Assembly: GCA_016703665.1 (NCBI GenBank)
Contig: JADJBS010000020.1
Coordinates: 1,365,988 to 1,429,987, forward strand
Source of the DNA: Candidatus Defluviibacillus avedoerensis
GTDB lineage: Bacteria > Pseudomonadota > Gammaproteobacteria > Burkholderiales > Burkholderiaceae_C
DNA: 64,000 nt
Direction: 5' to 3'
Position numbers and translations under genes: made by a program. A model generated the notes under the pieces. That model saw only the letters and a list, made by a program, of their open reading frames with translations, had not been told where the DNA came from and ran no database searches. Each line of letters begins with the position of its first letter. Position 1 is the first letter of the stretch. Positions 44,320 through 52,710 of the stretch are shown one piece after another.

Positions 44320-45498
44320 TTACAAGGCGTCTGCTGTACCGAGCACGGCGGTGGACTGGCTGGACAGCGTGCCACCATTGCCATGCGCCACCGCCGTATT
44401 GGCGTTTTTGATTTGACGCTCACCCGCGTCACCGCGCAACTGATGCACGGCTTCGATCAGGGTGTAGATGCCGTACATGCCAGGGTGCGTGCCCGACAGG
44501 CCGCCGCCGTTGGTATTGACCGGCAAGCGGCCACCCGGAGCAATAGCGCCACCCTGCACAAATGCTGCGCCCTCGCCTTTGGCGCAAAAGCCCAGGTCTT
44601 CCAGAAACAGAATGGTGTTGATGGTGAAGGCGTCATACAGCTGCGCCATGTCCATGACCTTGGGCTCAAGCCCGGCCATGGCAAAGGCCTGACGACCAGA
44701 TTCACTGGCGGCAGTGACGGTCAGGTCGTGCATGCTGGAGATCTGGCGGTTCCAGCAGGCGGTGCCGTTGCCCAGCACATAGATGGGCTTTTGCTTGAGG
44801 TCTTTGGCACGGTCTGCACGCACCAGCACATAGGCACCCCCACCATCGGTGACCAAGCAGCAGTCGCGCACCGAGAGCGGGTCGCTGACCATGCGGGCGG
44901 CGAGCACGTCCTCGATGCTGAGCGGGTCTCGTATGTAGGCTTCCGGATTCAACCTGGCCCAGGCGCGGGCGGCGACTGCCACCTCGGCCAAGTCGCGGCG
45001 CGTGGTGCCGTACTGGTGCATGTGGCGGGCTGTGGTCAGCGCATAAGCCGATACGGGCATGGCCGGGTCGTAAGGATTTTCGTAGGGCTGCGGGTCCATC
45101 CATCGGCGGGCCTGGCCTATCTCTTTACGGCCATGGGTTGCGGTGCGCTGTGTGCTGCCATAGGCGACCAACACGGCATTGCACTGGCCGGACTGCAGCG
45201 CCAGCATGGCAGGCAACAGATGAGCCACGAAGCTGGAACCACCCAGCATGGTGTTGTTGATGAAGGTGGGGCGCAGCCCTAAGTATTCGATGACCGGCAT
45301 GGCCCACATGGTGGAGCCGACGCTGGCGGTGCACAGGCCGTCAATGTCACTCATCTTCAGGCCTGCGTCGGCAACAGCCAAGCGTGCTGAGCGGGCCAGC
45401 AGTTCCATCTCGGTGAAGCCGTGGGCTTCACCGCAGCCAAAGGTGGCGACGCCAGCAATGGCGGCTGCGCCGCGCAAACTCTTCAAACTGTGGCTCAT
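44320..45498 (-). CDS. Thiolase-like protein without catalytic cysteines, probable aldolase partner
   Basis: This 392-residue protein has the thiolase fold but not its chemistry. The nucleophile segment NNTMLGGSSF has Met where Cys should be, the HDCF block is YDAF (Y288) and the final Cys is missing in VAHGNGGTLSS; GGGLSGTHPGMYG keeps a histidine (H338). It overlaps the DUF35 gene by 4 bp. Known pairs of this type (Ltp2 with a DUF35 protein in steroid-degrading actinobacteria) are retro-aldolases that use tyrosine. A retro-aldol cleavage of a 3-hydroxyacyl-CoA is therefore likely. Confidence 0.82.
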   Translation of the reverse strand: MSHSLKSLRGAAAIAGVATFGCGEAHGFTEMELLARSARLAVADAGLKMSDIDGLCTASVGSTMWAMPVIEYLGLRPTFINNTMLGGSSFVAHLLPAMLALQSGQCNAVLVAYGSTQRTATHGRKEIGQARRWMDPQPYENPYDPAMPVSAYALTTARHMHQYGTTRRDLAEVAVAARAWARLNPEAYIRDPLSIEDVLAARMVSDPLSVRDCCLVTDGGGAYVLVRADRAKDLKQKPIYVLGNGTACWNRQISSMHDLTVTAASESGRQAFAMAGLEPKVMDMAQLYDAFTINTILFLEDLGFCAKGEGAAFVQGGAIAPGGRLPVNTNGGGLSGTHPGMYGIYTLIEAVHQLRGDAGERQIKNANTAVAHGNGGTLSSQSTAVLGTADAL

Positions 45499-45887
45499 GC
45501 TGAACCTCCACTCACGGCATCAAACAGGACACGACCTGTGCCATTCGCGACAGTCACCTTGGCTTTGACACGTTGACCGATCTTGACTTCGGTGGGCGCC
45601 ATGTTGTCGACGCAGCTCATGAGGCGAACGCCTTCGTCCAGATCGATCAGAGCTACGTTGTAGTCACCGCCTGCATCAGGTTTGCGTCGTACGACGGTGG
45701 TGGAATAAACCGTACCCGTGCCTTTGGGTTCGGCAAAGGCTACATCCCCAGAGCCGCAATGCGGGCACAAGTCGCGTGGAAAATAGATGTGCTGACCGCA
45801 GGCGCTGCACCTCTGAATCAGAAACCGACCTTCGGCAAGAGCAGCTTGGTGTTGGGCTTGAATGCCCAAAGTTTGCGCTTCGCTCAT
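45495..45887 (-). CDS. DUF35 zinc-ribbon/OB-fold protein
   Basis: This 130-residue protein has an N-terminal rubredoxin-like zinc ribbon with C27-x2-C30 and C41-x2-C44 (CSACGQ and CPHCGSG), followed by an OB-fold domain (GTGTVYSTTVVRRK, VALIDLDEGVRLMSCVD). DUF35 proteins bind thiolase-like enzymes and form the acyl-CoA channel. The 4 bp overlap with the thiolase-like gene strongly suggests a complex. The start at 45887 follows family length. Confidence 0.88.
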   Translation of the reverse strand: MSEAQTLGIQAQHQAALAEGRFLIQRCSACGQHIYFPRDLCPHCGSGDVAFAEPKGTGTVYSTTVVRRKPDAGGDYNVALIDLDEGVRLMSCVDNMAPTEVKIGQRVKAKVTVANGTGRVLFDAVSGGSA

Positions 45888-45889
45888 GC

Positions 45890-46813
45890 TCAGATCGGAT
45901 CCCAAGAGAACACATCGCCCGAACGGTCCAAATCAAAGTATTGCGCCTTGAGGGCTGGCAAGGCGTGGCTCAAGACGGTCTGAGGTGTCCAGCCTTCGCT
46001 GCGGTGCACCGATCGCACGGGGCGTGGCTGGCTGATCAAGAAGATCTCGTTGTTGCGCACGGCAAAGATCTGGCCATTGGCATCTTTGGATTCGTCGCTG
46101 GCCAAGCACACGGCTAACGGCGCAATCTTGGCGGGGGTCATCTGCTTGATGCGGTCCACACGGGCTTGCTGCTCGGGTGTGTCGGTGGGAATAGCGCCAA
46201 TCATGCGGCTCCATGCGAAGGGCGCGATGCAGTTAGAGCGCACATTGAACTTTTGCATGTCCAGTGCGATGGACTTGGACAGTGCAGCAATGGCCAGTTT
46301 GGCAGCCGAGTAGTTAGCCTGGCCGAAGTTGCCGATCAGGCCGGAAGTAGACGTCATGTGGATGTAGTTGCCACTGCCCTGCTCTTTGAAATGGTTGGCC
46401 GCTGCGCGGCTCACGTAGTAGGCGCCGTACAGGTGAACCTTGATGACAGCGTCCCACTCGTCCACGCTCATTTTGTGGAAGAAGCGATCACGCAGAATGC
46501 CTGCGTTGTTAACCACCACGTCGATGCGACCAAAGGTGTCGAGCGCGGTTTGAATGATTCGACCAGCGCTCGTTACTTCGCTCACGCTGTCGGTGTTGGC
46601 AACCGCTTCACCACCCAACGCTTTGATCTCGTTCACGACCGACTGCGCCGGGCCTGCGTCATTGCCTTCACCTGCGACAGAAGCACCTATGTCATTGACC
46701 ACGACTTTGGCACCTTCTCGTGCCATGGCAAGAGCAATGTCCCGGCCAATGCCTCCGCCTGCACCGGTCACCACCACAACTTTGCCCGCCACCATGCCTG
46801 TTCCACTGCTCAT
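45890..46813 (-). CDS. SDR family oxidoreductase
   Basis: This 307-residue protein has TGAGGGIGRDIALAMAREGA, NNAGILRDRFFHK and the catalytic YSAAKLA. It resembles the 3-hydroxyacyl-CoA dehydrogenase part of type-2 multifunctional enzymes and carries an extra C-terminal segment of about 50 residues (IFAVRNNEIFLISQPRPVRS and on). Three ATGs lie in a row (46819, 46816, 46813). The AGGAG at 46820-46824 spaces best to 46813. It is the first gene of the operon and abuts the DUF35 gene. Confidence 0.88.
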   Translation of the reverse strand: MSSGTGMVAGKVVVVTGAGGGIGRDIALAMAREGAKVVVNDIGASVAGEGNDAGPAQSVVNEIKALGGEAVANTDSVSEVTSAGRIIQTALDTFGRIDVVVNNAGILRDRFFHKMSVDEWDAVIKVHLYGAYYVSRAAANHFKEQGSGNYIHMTSTSGLIGNFGQANYSAAKLAIAALSKSIALDMQKFNVRSNCIAPFAWSRMIGAIPTDTPEQQARVDRIKQMTPAKIAPLAVCLASDESKDANGQIFAVRNNEIFLISQPRPVRSVHRSEGWTPQTVLSHALPALKAQYFDLDRSGDVFSWDPI

Positions 46814-46932
46814 CATCATCTCCTGATCTGAAAACACACAAGCGCCCAACGCTGAAAGCGCAAAAGCAAATCCTATGTCAGATCGCTCTGTACGGGATTT
46901 GCTTTATGTGAAGGGGGCCTCTCGGGCCAGGA

Positions 46933-46973
46933 CGAAGATGTCGCGCAGGCGTCCAGGCTGCGCGACATCTTCG
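46933..46973. terminator. Perfect 15 bp hairpin below a cytochrome remnant
   Basis: CGAAGATGTCGCGCA (46933-46947) pairs perfectly with TGCGCGACATCTTCG (46959-46973) around an 11 nt loop. It begins 5 nt beyond the stop of a c-type cytochrome remnant on the minus strand. There is no T run, so it is either a relic terminator or another structured signal. Confidence 0.5.
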
Positions 46974-46977
46974 AGTG

Positions 46978-47091
46978 CTAGTGCGCGCTCAGGTATTCCT
47001 CGACAGCCGCCATTTCCAGCGGGGTTATTTTGCTGACGATGGAATGCATGATGGCGTTGTCGTTCGTGCGCTCGCGCTGGTTGAACTGCTT
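46978..47091 (-). pseudogene. C-terminal remnant of a c-type cytochrome
   Basis: Reading the minus strand gives FNQRERTNDNAIMHSIVSKI, then TPLEMAAVEEYLSAH and a stop. This is the usual C-terminal helix of class I cytochromes c (the R-T-N-D-N, then P-x-E-M-x-A-V pattern). Stop codons occur immediately upstream, and no CXXCH is found in the remaining 170 bp, so only the tail survives. The rest of 46814-47264 holds no gene that I can support. Confidence 0.6.
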
Positions 47092-47264
47092 TTAGTTTCA
47101 CTCAGCGTATTGACCCGCAAACCGAGGGTAAGCTGGCTGCGCCTTTGGATTCCAATCTGTCTGTCCGTGGCATGGCTATTTATCAGTGACCACCATTTGA
47201 AGTCGTCTGGCAATCAATTTGAGTGCTTGCAGTCTAGGGGGCAAAGGTGTTATCAGGAGGGACG

Positions 47265-48926
47265 TTAAGCAGACGAACCCACATCAGGTGCTGGCCGTGC
47301 ATTAAAAGCGTGCTGGTAGCGTTCCAATGCCGTCAATGATCCGCAAACAAAGAGAACATCGCCCTGCCGAACAACAAAGCTGGCGTCAAATTCAATCATG
47401 ACCTCGTTGTCTCTCTCTATGGCAACGACTTTTGCCCCGGTTCGCTCCAGCGCATGGCTGTTCCACGGGTGGGCGCCGTCCATTTTGGCTGCGGTCACAC
47501 GGATGACTTTGATTCGATTTTCGACGTAAATGGCCTGTTCATCAAGCAAATGGAACGCCAAGATCTGACCCGCCACTTGACCCACTGAAATGGCAAAGTC
47601 TGCGCCTGCACGGTAAAGGCGATCCGTGTTGGGACTTCGAAGCACCCGCACAATCAGCGGTACACCGGGCGCGTAGTCTCGAACAACAGCGGTCGCGAAA
47701 AGGGATTCACTGTCGTCACTCAGTGCCAGAATCACGGCGCTGGCCTCACGCACGTTGGCTTGCTTTAGAGTCGCATGCTCTAGAACACTGCCCACCACGT
47801 TGACTCCTGCCTGCGCAGCTTTGTCAATAACGACGCAATCCTCATCTGCATCGTGCAGCAACTCAATCACCTTGTGCCCAACGGCACCGTATCCAGCCAA
47901 AACGATGGGGCCTGTGCGCCGAATTGGCATCGCCATGCGCTCTACAACCTGAAGACTCTCTGGCCTTCCAACTGCAACGAGGATGGCCCCCGGCTCAATC
48001 CGGGTTTCAGGTCCCTTGCTTGTTGTAAACGCTCCACCGTACCACTGTCCAATCACGGACACGCCGTGCTGTTCGCGCAGATGGAGTTCACCCAGCGATT
48101 TATTTGCCAAAGAGCTGCCAACCCTGACACGAAATTCTGCCATGCCGACCTTGGCGCCCAAAAGATGCATACCTTCTGCTGGAGGATTGATTCGGGTACT
48201 TGCGCGCGATGCGAGTGCAGCACCAAGCACATGCGCTGGCGTAAAAACCTCTGTCGCCCCGATTTGAATCATGGGGCTTCGATAAAGTGGGTCGTCAGCC
48301 AAGGCATACATCGGGCCGGTGTATCCTTTTTCGCGAACAACCAACGTGCAGTTGGCATTCGCATGGTCATCACCATTGGCCACAACAGCACGCGAGTTTT
48401 GCACCCCGGCAAAGGCATTCGATTCTTCGCCGAGATTGCCGAAGACCACTTCAAAGCCGCGATCACGCAGCTTGCGCGCAACCTGCATGTCTTCTTCAAA
48501 AATGACGAAGGGACTTCCCTTGGTTTTGAACTCTTCAATCAAAGCCTCAATGGTCGCACCATAGCGATAGAAGAGGACTTTGCCCGACATGTCTGGAAGC
48601 GTATGAGGCAATTTGACTTCGAATTGTTCTTCGAAGTAGGGAAGGACGAAGACTGGGAAAACCAGCAAAACGAGAAACTGGCCCAAGAACTGGACCAAGA
48701 TGACGAACAAGGCCACAGCAGGATGGTTCCAGCGGTTATCAGCACCGTAGCCTGTTGTTGTCAGTGTCTCTGATGCCCACTGAATACTTTGCAAAAATGT
48801 CCTGGGCGAATCTTCCAGATGCGTCATCGCCAGCATGTACAACACACCGTTGACAAGCACCGTACCAGTCAATATCGCTAGAAGCAAAAGCAATTGCCCG
48901 ACTGAGCGTTTGAGTATCGAGTGCAT
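47265..48926 (-). CDS. Potassium channel with tandem TrkA (RCK) domains
   Basis: This 553-residue protein starts with two membrane helices flanking a pore loop with the selectivity filter TTTGYGAD (residues 56-63). Two nucleotide-binding RCK/TrkA-N-type modules follow, one at about 115-300 (KVLFYRYGATIEALIEEF) and one at about 340-460 (IVLAGYGAVGHKVIELL), ending with a TrkA-C-like domain (RQGDVLFVCGSLTAL). This architecture belongs to ligand-gated prokaryotic K+ channels. It is monocistronic as far as I can see, on the minus strand below the tRNA and terminator. Confidence 0.9.
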   Translation of the reverse strand: MHSILKRSVGQLLLLLAILTGTVLVNGVLYMLAMTHLEDSPRTFLQSIQWASETLTTTGYGADNRWNHPAVALFVILVQFLGQFLVLLVFPVFVLPYFEEQFEVKLPHTLPDMSGKVLFYRYGATIEALIEEFKTKGSPFVIFEEDMQVARKLRDRGFEVVFGNLGEESNAFAGVQNSRAVVANGDDHANANCTLVVREKGYTGPMYALADDPLYRSPMIQIGATEVFTPAHVLGAALASRASTRINPPAEGMHLLGAKVGMAEFRVRVGSSLANKSLGELHLREQHGVSVIGQWYGGAFTTSKGPETRIEPGAILVAVGRPESLQVVERMAMPIRRTGPIVLAGYGAVGHKVIELLHDADEDCVVIDKAAQAGVNVVGSVLEHATLKQANVREASAVILALSDDSESLFATAVVRDYAPGVPLIVRVLRSPNTDRLYRAGADFAISVGQVAGQILAFHLLDEQAIYVENRIKVIRVTAAKMDGAHPWNSHALERTGAKVVAIERDNEVMIEFDASFVVRQGDVLFVCGSLTALERYQHAFNARPAPDVGSSA

Positions 48927-49019
48927 TTGCGACTATGGGCTTGTTTATGGGTACGCACCCGCTGGCCTGCAGCTAGGGCCTGTTATTGGTGTTTTACATT
49001 AAACGCGTGTTACGTAAAC

Positions 49020-49047
49020 AAAAATGCCCACTGATGTGGGCATTTTT
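49020..49047. terminator. Intrinsic terminator (bidirectional)
   Basis: AAAAATGCCCAC and GTGGGCATTTTT form a strong hairpin with a TGAT loop and A/T runs on both sides. It lies downstream of tRNA-fMet on the minus strand, so it would end the rplN-rplQ-tRNA transcript. Confidence 0.85.
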
Positions 49048-49070
49048 GCAGCAGATTGAACTGCTTGTTT

Positions 49071-49147
<77 letters not shown>

Positions 49148-49166
49148 TCAAGACTTCTATTGTAAT

Positions 49167-49565
49167 CTATTCTGCAGCGGTTACGGAAGTATTTTCATCT
49201 GCAACAGCGGGACGATCGACCAATTCAACCAGTGCCATGGGCGCATTGTCACCGACGCGGAAACCCATCTTCAAGATACGGGTGTAGCCACCTGGGCGCG
49301 CCGCAAAGCGTGGGCCCAAATCTGCGAAGAGCTTCACAACGTTGTCACGGTTACGCAAGCGGTCAAACGCCAGGCGCTTGTTTGCCAGCGTAGGTGTCTT
49401 GCCCAAAGTGATCATGGGCTCAACCACGCGGCGCAGCTCCTTGGCCTTTGGCACGGTGGTTTTGATGACTTCATGCTCAATGAGCGAATTCATCATGTTA
49501 CGCAACATCGCGAGGCGGTGTTCGCTGGTACGGTTGAGTTTGCGGAGTCCGTGTCCGTGACGCAT
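49167..49565 (-). CDS. rplQ: Ribosomal protein L17
   Basis: This 132-residue protein starts MRHGHGLRKLNRTSEHRLAM, the invariant L17 N-terminus, and contains HEVIKTTVPKAKELRRVVEP. It binds the 50S subunit near the tunnel exit. ATG 49565 follows AAAGGAA. It is the last protein gene of the operon after rpoA, and tRNA-fMet follows. Confidence 0.97.
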   Translation of the reverse strand: MRHGHGLRKLNRTSEHRLAMLRNMMNSLIEHEVIKTTVPKAKELRRVVEPMITLGKTPTLANKRLAFDRLRNRDNVVKLFADLGPRFAARPGGYTRILKMGFRVGDNAPMALVELVDRPAVADENTSVTAAE

Positions 49566-49683
49566 GGTGCTTTCCTTTTTTGATATAAAACGGATGGCCG
49601 TATCAGGTACCACCCGGTGCACTGCCCTTGGTCGTTAACCAGGGCGGGAGGGGAAGAATTATAAACGGCGGGACCGCGCCAAA

Positions 49684-50673
49684 TTAGCGCTTGTCCAAAC
49701 CACTTGGTGGCCAGCTGTCAAGCTTCATGCCTAAAGTCAAACCGCGGGAAGCCAGGACTTCCTTGATTTCGTTGAGCGATTTACGACCCAGGTTTGGCGT
49801 CTTGAGCAACTCATTTTCGGTACGCTGTATCAGGTCACCGATGTAGTAGATGTTTTCGGCCTTGAGGCAGTTGGCTGAGCGAACCGTGAGTTCTAGCTCG
49901 TCAACAGGGCGCAGCAAGATGGGGTCAAACTGAGCGTTGCCTCGTGGAGCCGGTGCGTCAAAGGCTGCGAGTTCGCTGCCTTCCAGTTGCGCGAACACTG
50001 CCAGTTGCTCTACCAGGATTTTGGCAGAGGCACGAACTGCATCTTCTGCAGTGACGGCACCATTGGTTTCGATTTCGACAACCAACTTATCAAGGTCAGT
50101 GCGCTGTTCGACACGGGCGCTTTCGACGGTGTAGCTGACGCGCTTGACTGGCGAGAACGAAGCATCAAGCACGATACGGCCAATTGATTTCGTGGGCTCG
50201 TCTGCAAAACGACGCATCGTGCCAGGAACATAGCCACGACCTTTTTCCACCTTGATCTGCATGTCGAGCTTGCCGCCTTGCGACAAGTTGGCGATCACGT
50301 GACCAGGGTTGATGATCTCAACATCGTGCGGCGTTTGGATGTCAGCGGCAGTGACAACACCTTCGCCATCTTTACGCAGGCTAAGTGTCACTTCATCGCG
50401 GTTGTGCAATTTGAAAACCACACCCTTCAGATTCAGGAGTATGTTGACAACATCTTCCTGAACGCCATCAATGGAGGAGTACTCATGGAGCACGCCTGCG
50501 ATGGTGACTTCTGTCGCGGCATGACCCACCATGGACGAGAGTAATACGCGACGCAGCGCGTTGCCCAGCGTGTGGCCATAGCCACGCTCAAAAGGCTCCA
50601 AGGTCACTTTGGCACGGTGAGGTGCCACGTGCTCAACATTGATGGCCTTGGGTTTCAGCAAATTGGTTTGCAT
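49684..50673 (-). CDS. rpoA: RNA polymerase alpha subunit
   Basis: This 329-residue protein has the N-terminal assembly domain (VTLEPFERGYGHTLGNALRR) and the C-terminal domain (SANCLKAENIYYIGDLIQRT), which contacts UP elements and activators. It sits in the usual place between rpsD and rplQ. An imperfect hairpin (GCCCTTGGT/ACCAGGGC, about 49626-49650) lies in the gap to rplQ. Confidence 0.98.
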   Translation of the reverse strand: MQTNLLKPKAINVEHVAPHRAKVTLEPFERGYGHTLGNALRRVLLSSMVGHAATEVTIAGVLHEYSSIDGVQEDVVNILLNLKGVVFKLHNRDEVTLSLRKDGEGVVTAADIQTPHDVEIINPGHVIANLSQGGKLDMQIKVEKGRGYVPGTMRRFADEPTKSIGRIVLDASFSPVKRVSYTVESARVEQRTDLDKLVVEIETNGAVTAEDAVRASAKILVEQLAVFAQLEGSELAAFDAPAPRGNAQFDPILLRPVDELELTVRSANCLKAENIYYIGDLIQRTENELLKTPNLGRKSLNEIKEVLASRGLTLGMKLDSWPPSGLDKR

Positions 50674-50780
50674 GCAAGCTTCCTGTCAATACCCCCGGCT
50701 CGTTACACCGGTAAGGCTGGTGGAGTATCGACCGGTTGCAGCGCTGACCAGGTCGATACGGGGAAACAATAAATTGAAAA

Positions 50781-51404
50781 TTAGCGTGAATACAACTCGA
50801 CGATCAACGATTCGTTGATGTCAGAAGCGAATTCATCACGGTCAGGTACCTTCTTGAAGGTGCCTTCTGCCTTGTCGGCATTGACGTCAACCCAAGCAGG
50901 AATACCAACTTGGCTGCCCAATTGCAAAGCTTCGACAACACGGCCTTGTTTCTTGGACTTTTCGCGAACCGCGATCACGTCACCCGTCTTCACCATGTAA
51001 GACGGAATGTTGACGGACTGACCATTCACAGTAATGGCTTTATGGGACACCAATTGGCGAGCTTCGGCGCGAGTCGAGCCAAACCCCATGCGGTAAACCA
51101 CATTGTCCAGACGGGATTCCAAGATGAACAGCAGGTTCGCACCGGTGTTGCCTTTGCGGCGATCGGCTTCTTCGAAGTAGCGACGGAACTGGCGCTCCAT
51201 CACGCCGTACATGCGCTTGACTTTCTGCTTTTCACGCAATTGCAAACCGAAATCAGATGTGCGAGCACCAGAGGTGCGGCCGTGCTGACCTGGCTTGGAA
51301 TCAAATTTGGCCTTGTCGCTGATAGAACGGCGGGCGCTCTTCAGAAACAGGTCGGTGCCTTCACGGCGTGAGAGTTTGGCCTTTGGGCCGAGGTAACGTG
51401 CCAC
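50781..51404 (-). CDS. rpsD: Ribosomal protein S4
   Basis: This 207-residue protein begins MARYLGPKAKLSRREGTDLF and carries the S4 RNA-binding domain (ESRLDNVVYRMGFGSTRAEA). In many bacteria it nucleates 30S assembly and represses the alpha operon. It lies between rpsK and rpoA. Confidence 0.98.
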   Translation of the reverse strand: MARYLGPKAKLSRREGTDLFLKSARRSISDKAKFDSKPGQHGRTSGARTSDFGLQLREKQKVKRMYGVMERQFRRYFEEADRRKGNTGANLLFILESRLDNVVYRMGFGSTRAEARQLVSHKAITVNGQSVNIPSYMVKTGDVIAVREKSKKQGRVVEALQLGSQVGIPAWVDVNADKAEGTFKKVPDRDEFASDINESLIVELYSR

Positions 51405-51489
51405 GAGAACTTCCTTTAATCAACTACTGCCCCAATAGGGGCAGGAGCCATGCACATCAGTGTATGGCGGTGGGCTTATAAAAAACGGA

Positions 51490-51894
51490 TTAGATGCGGC
51501 GGCGCTTTTGCGGGCGGCAGCCATTGTGCGGAACTGGTGTCACATCGGCAATGGATGTGATGCGGATACCCAATGCACCAAGTGCACGCACCGATGATTC
51601 ACGACCAGGACCGGGTCCTTTGATTTCGACATCAAGATTCTTGATGCCTTGTTCCATGGCCGCACGACCGGCAACTTCTGACGCTACCTGTGCAGCAAAA
51701 GGAGTGGACTTACGCGAACCCTTGAAACCTTGGCCACCCGATGAAGCCCAGGACAACGCATTGCCTTGACGATCTGTGATGGTGATGATGGTATTGTTGA
51801 ACGATGCATGCACGTGTGCAACGCCATCGGCCACGTTCTTGCGAACTTTTTTACGCACGCGTTGTGCAGCATTATTGGCGGGAGATTTAGCCAT
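51490..51894 (-). CDS. rpsK: Ribosomal protein S11
   Basis: This 134-residue protein contains DGVAHVHASFNNTIITITDR and the invariant C-terminus ITSIADVTPVPHNGCRPQKR. It belongs to the 30S platform, next to S18 and S7. It is 18 bp downstream of rpsM. Confidence 0.98.
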   Translation of the reverse strand: MAKSPANNAAQRVRKKVRKNVADGVAHVHASFNNTIITITDRQGNALSWASSGGQGFKGSRKSTPFAAQVASEVAGRAAMEQGIKNLDVEIKGPGPGRESSVRALGALGIRITSIADVTPVPHNGCRPQKRRRI

Positions 51895-51912
51895 ATTGGA
51901 TCTCTATTCCAG

Positions 51913-52278
51913 TTATTTCTTCAGAGCCTGCGCTGCCTTGCGCGGACCTTTACGGGTACGTGCATTGGTGCGAGTACGTTGACCACGCATAGGCAAGCCA
52001 CGACGATGACGGAAGCCGCGGTAACAGCCAATGTCCATCAAACGCTTGATGTTCATCGTCGTTTCGCGACGCAGGTCGCCTTCGATCGTGAACAGAGCAA
52101 TTTGATCCCGAATTTTTTCGAGATCACTGTCCGTCAGGTCTTTGACCTTCTTGGCATAAGCAATACCGCAAGCTTCGCAAATTTTGCGTGCGCGAGTACG
52201 GCCAATGCCGAAAATCGCGGTCAGGCCAATCTCAGCGTGCTGATGCGGCGGGATATTGATACCAGCAATACGTGCCAT
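51913..52278 (-). CDS. rpsM: Ribosomal protein S13
   Basis: This 121-residue protein begins MARIAGINIPPHQHAEIGLT and ends with the basic tail RGQRTRTNARTRKGPRKAAQ, which reaches the decoding region and the subunit interface. It is the first gene of the alpha cluster after rpmJ. Confidence 0.98.
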   Translation of the reverse strand: MARIAGINIPPHQHAEIGLTAIFGIGRTRARKICEACGIAYAKKVKDLTDSDLEKIRDQIALFTIEGDLRRETTMNIKRLMDIGCYRGFRHRRGLPMRGQRTRTNARTRKGPRKAAQALKK

Positions 52279-52312
52279 GTTCTACCTTCTTTAACCTTTG
52301 AGCTACGCCGAA

Positions 52313-52426
52313 TTAACCTTGACGTTGCTTGTGACGTGGATCTGTGCAAATTACACGTACCACACCCTTGCGACGGATGACCTTACAGTTGCGGCAAATC
52401 TTTTTCACCGAAGCTGAAACTCTCAT
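52313..52426 (-). CDS. rpmJ: Ribosomal protein L36
   Basis: This 37-residue protein reads MRVSASVKKICRNCKVIRRK followed by GVVRVICTDPRHKQRQG. The Cys-x2-Cys plus later Cys and His show the zinc-binding (C+) form of L36. A GGAG site precedes ATG 52426. It is placed between infA and rpsM, as usual. Confidence 0.95.
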   Translation of the reverse strand: MRVSASVKKICRNCKVIRRKGVVRVICTDPRHKQRQG

Positions 52427-52489
52427 TGCATTCTCCTAAAACTATCTAAGCCTGCAGAATCTGCATTCCAACAGGACAATTTCCAAAAT

Positions 52490-52708
52490 TTACTTCGCTC
52501 GAAACACAATACGTGCGCGGCTCAGATCGTAAGGTGTCAACTCCACTGTGACTTTATCTCCAGGGAGAATACGTATGTAGTGCATACGCATCTTTCCAGA
52601 AATGTGCCCCAGAACGACATGTCCATTCTCCAACTTCACACGGAAGGTGGCGTTCGGGAGATTTTCTACAATCTCACCTTGCATTTGAATGACATCGTCT
52701 TTTGCCAT
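52490..52708 (-). CDS. infA: Translation initiation factor IF-1
   Basis: This 72-residue OB-fold protein has KDDVIQMQGEIVENLPNATF and HYIRILPGDKVTVELTPYDL, diagnostic of IF-1. It blocks the ribosomal A site during initiation. ATG 52708 lies just 2 nt after the secY stop, so translation is probably coupled. A TTG further up would add only two residues. Confidence 0.96.
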   Translation of the reverse strand: MAKDDVIQMQGEIVENLPNATFRVKLENGHVVLGHISGKMRMHYIRILPGDKVTVELTPYDLSRARIVFRAK

Positions 52709-52710
52709 AT

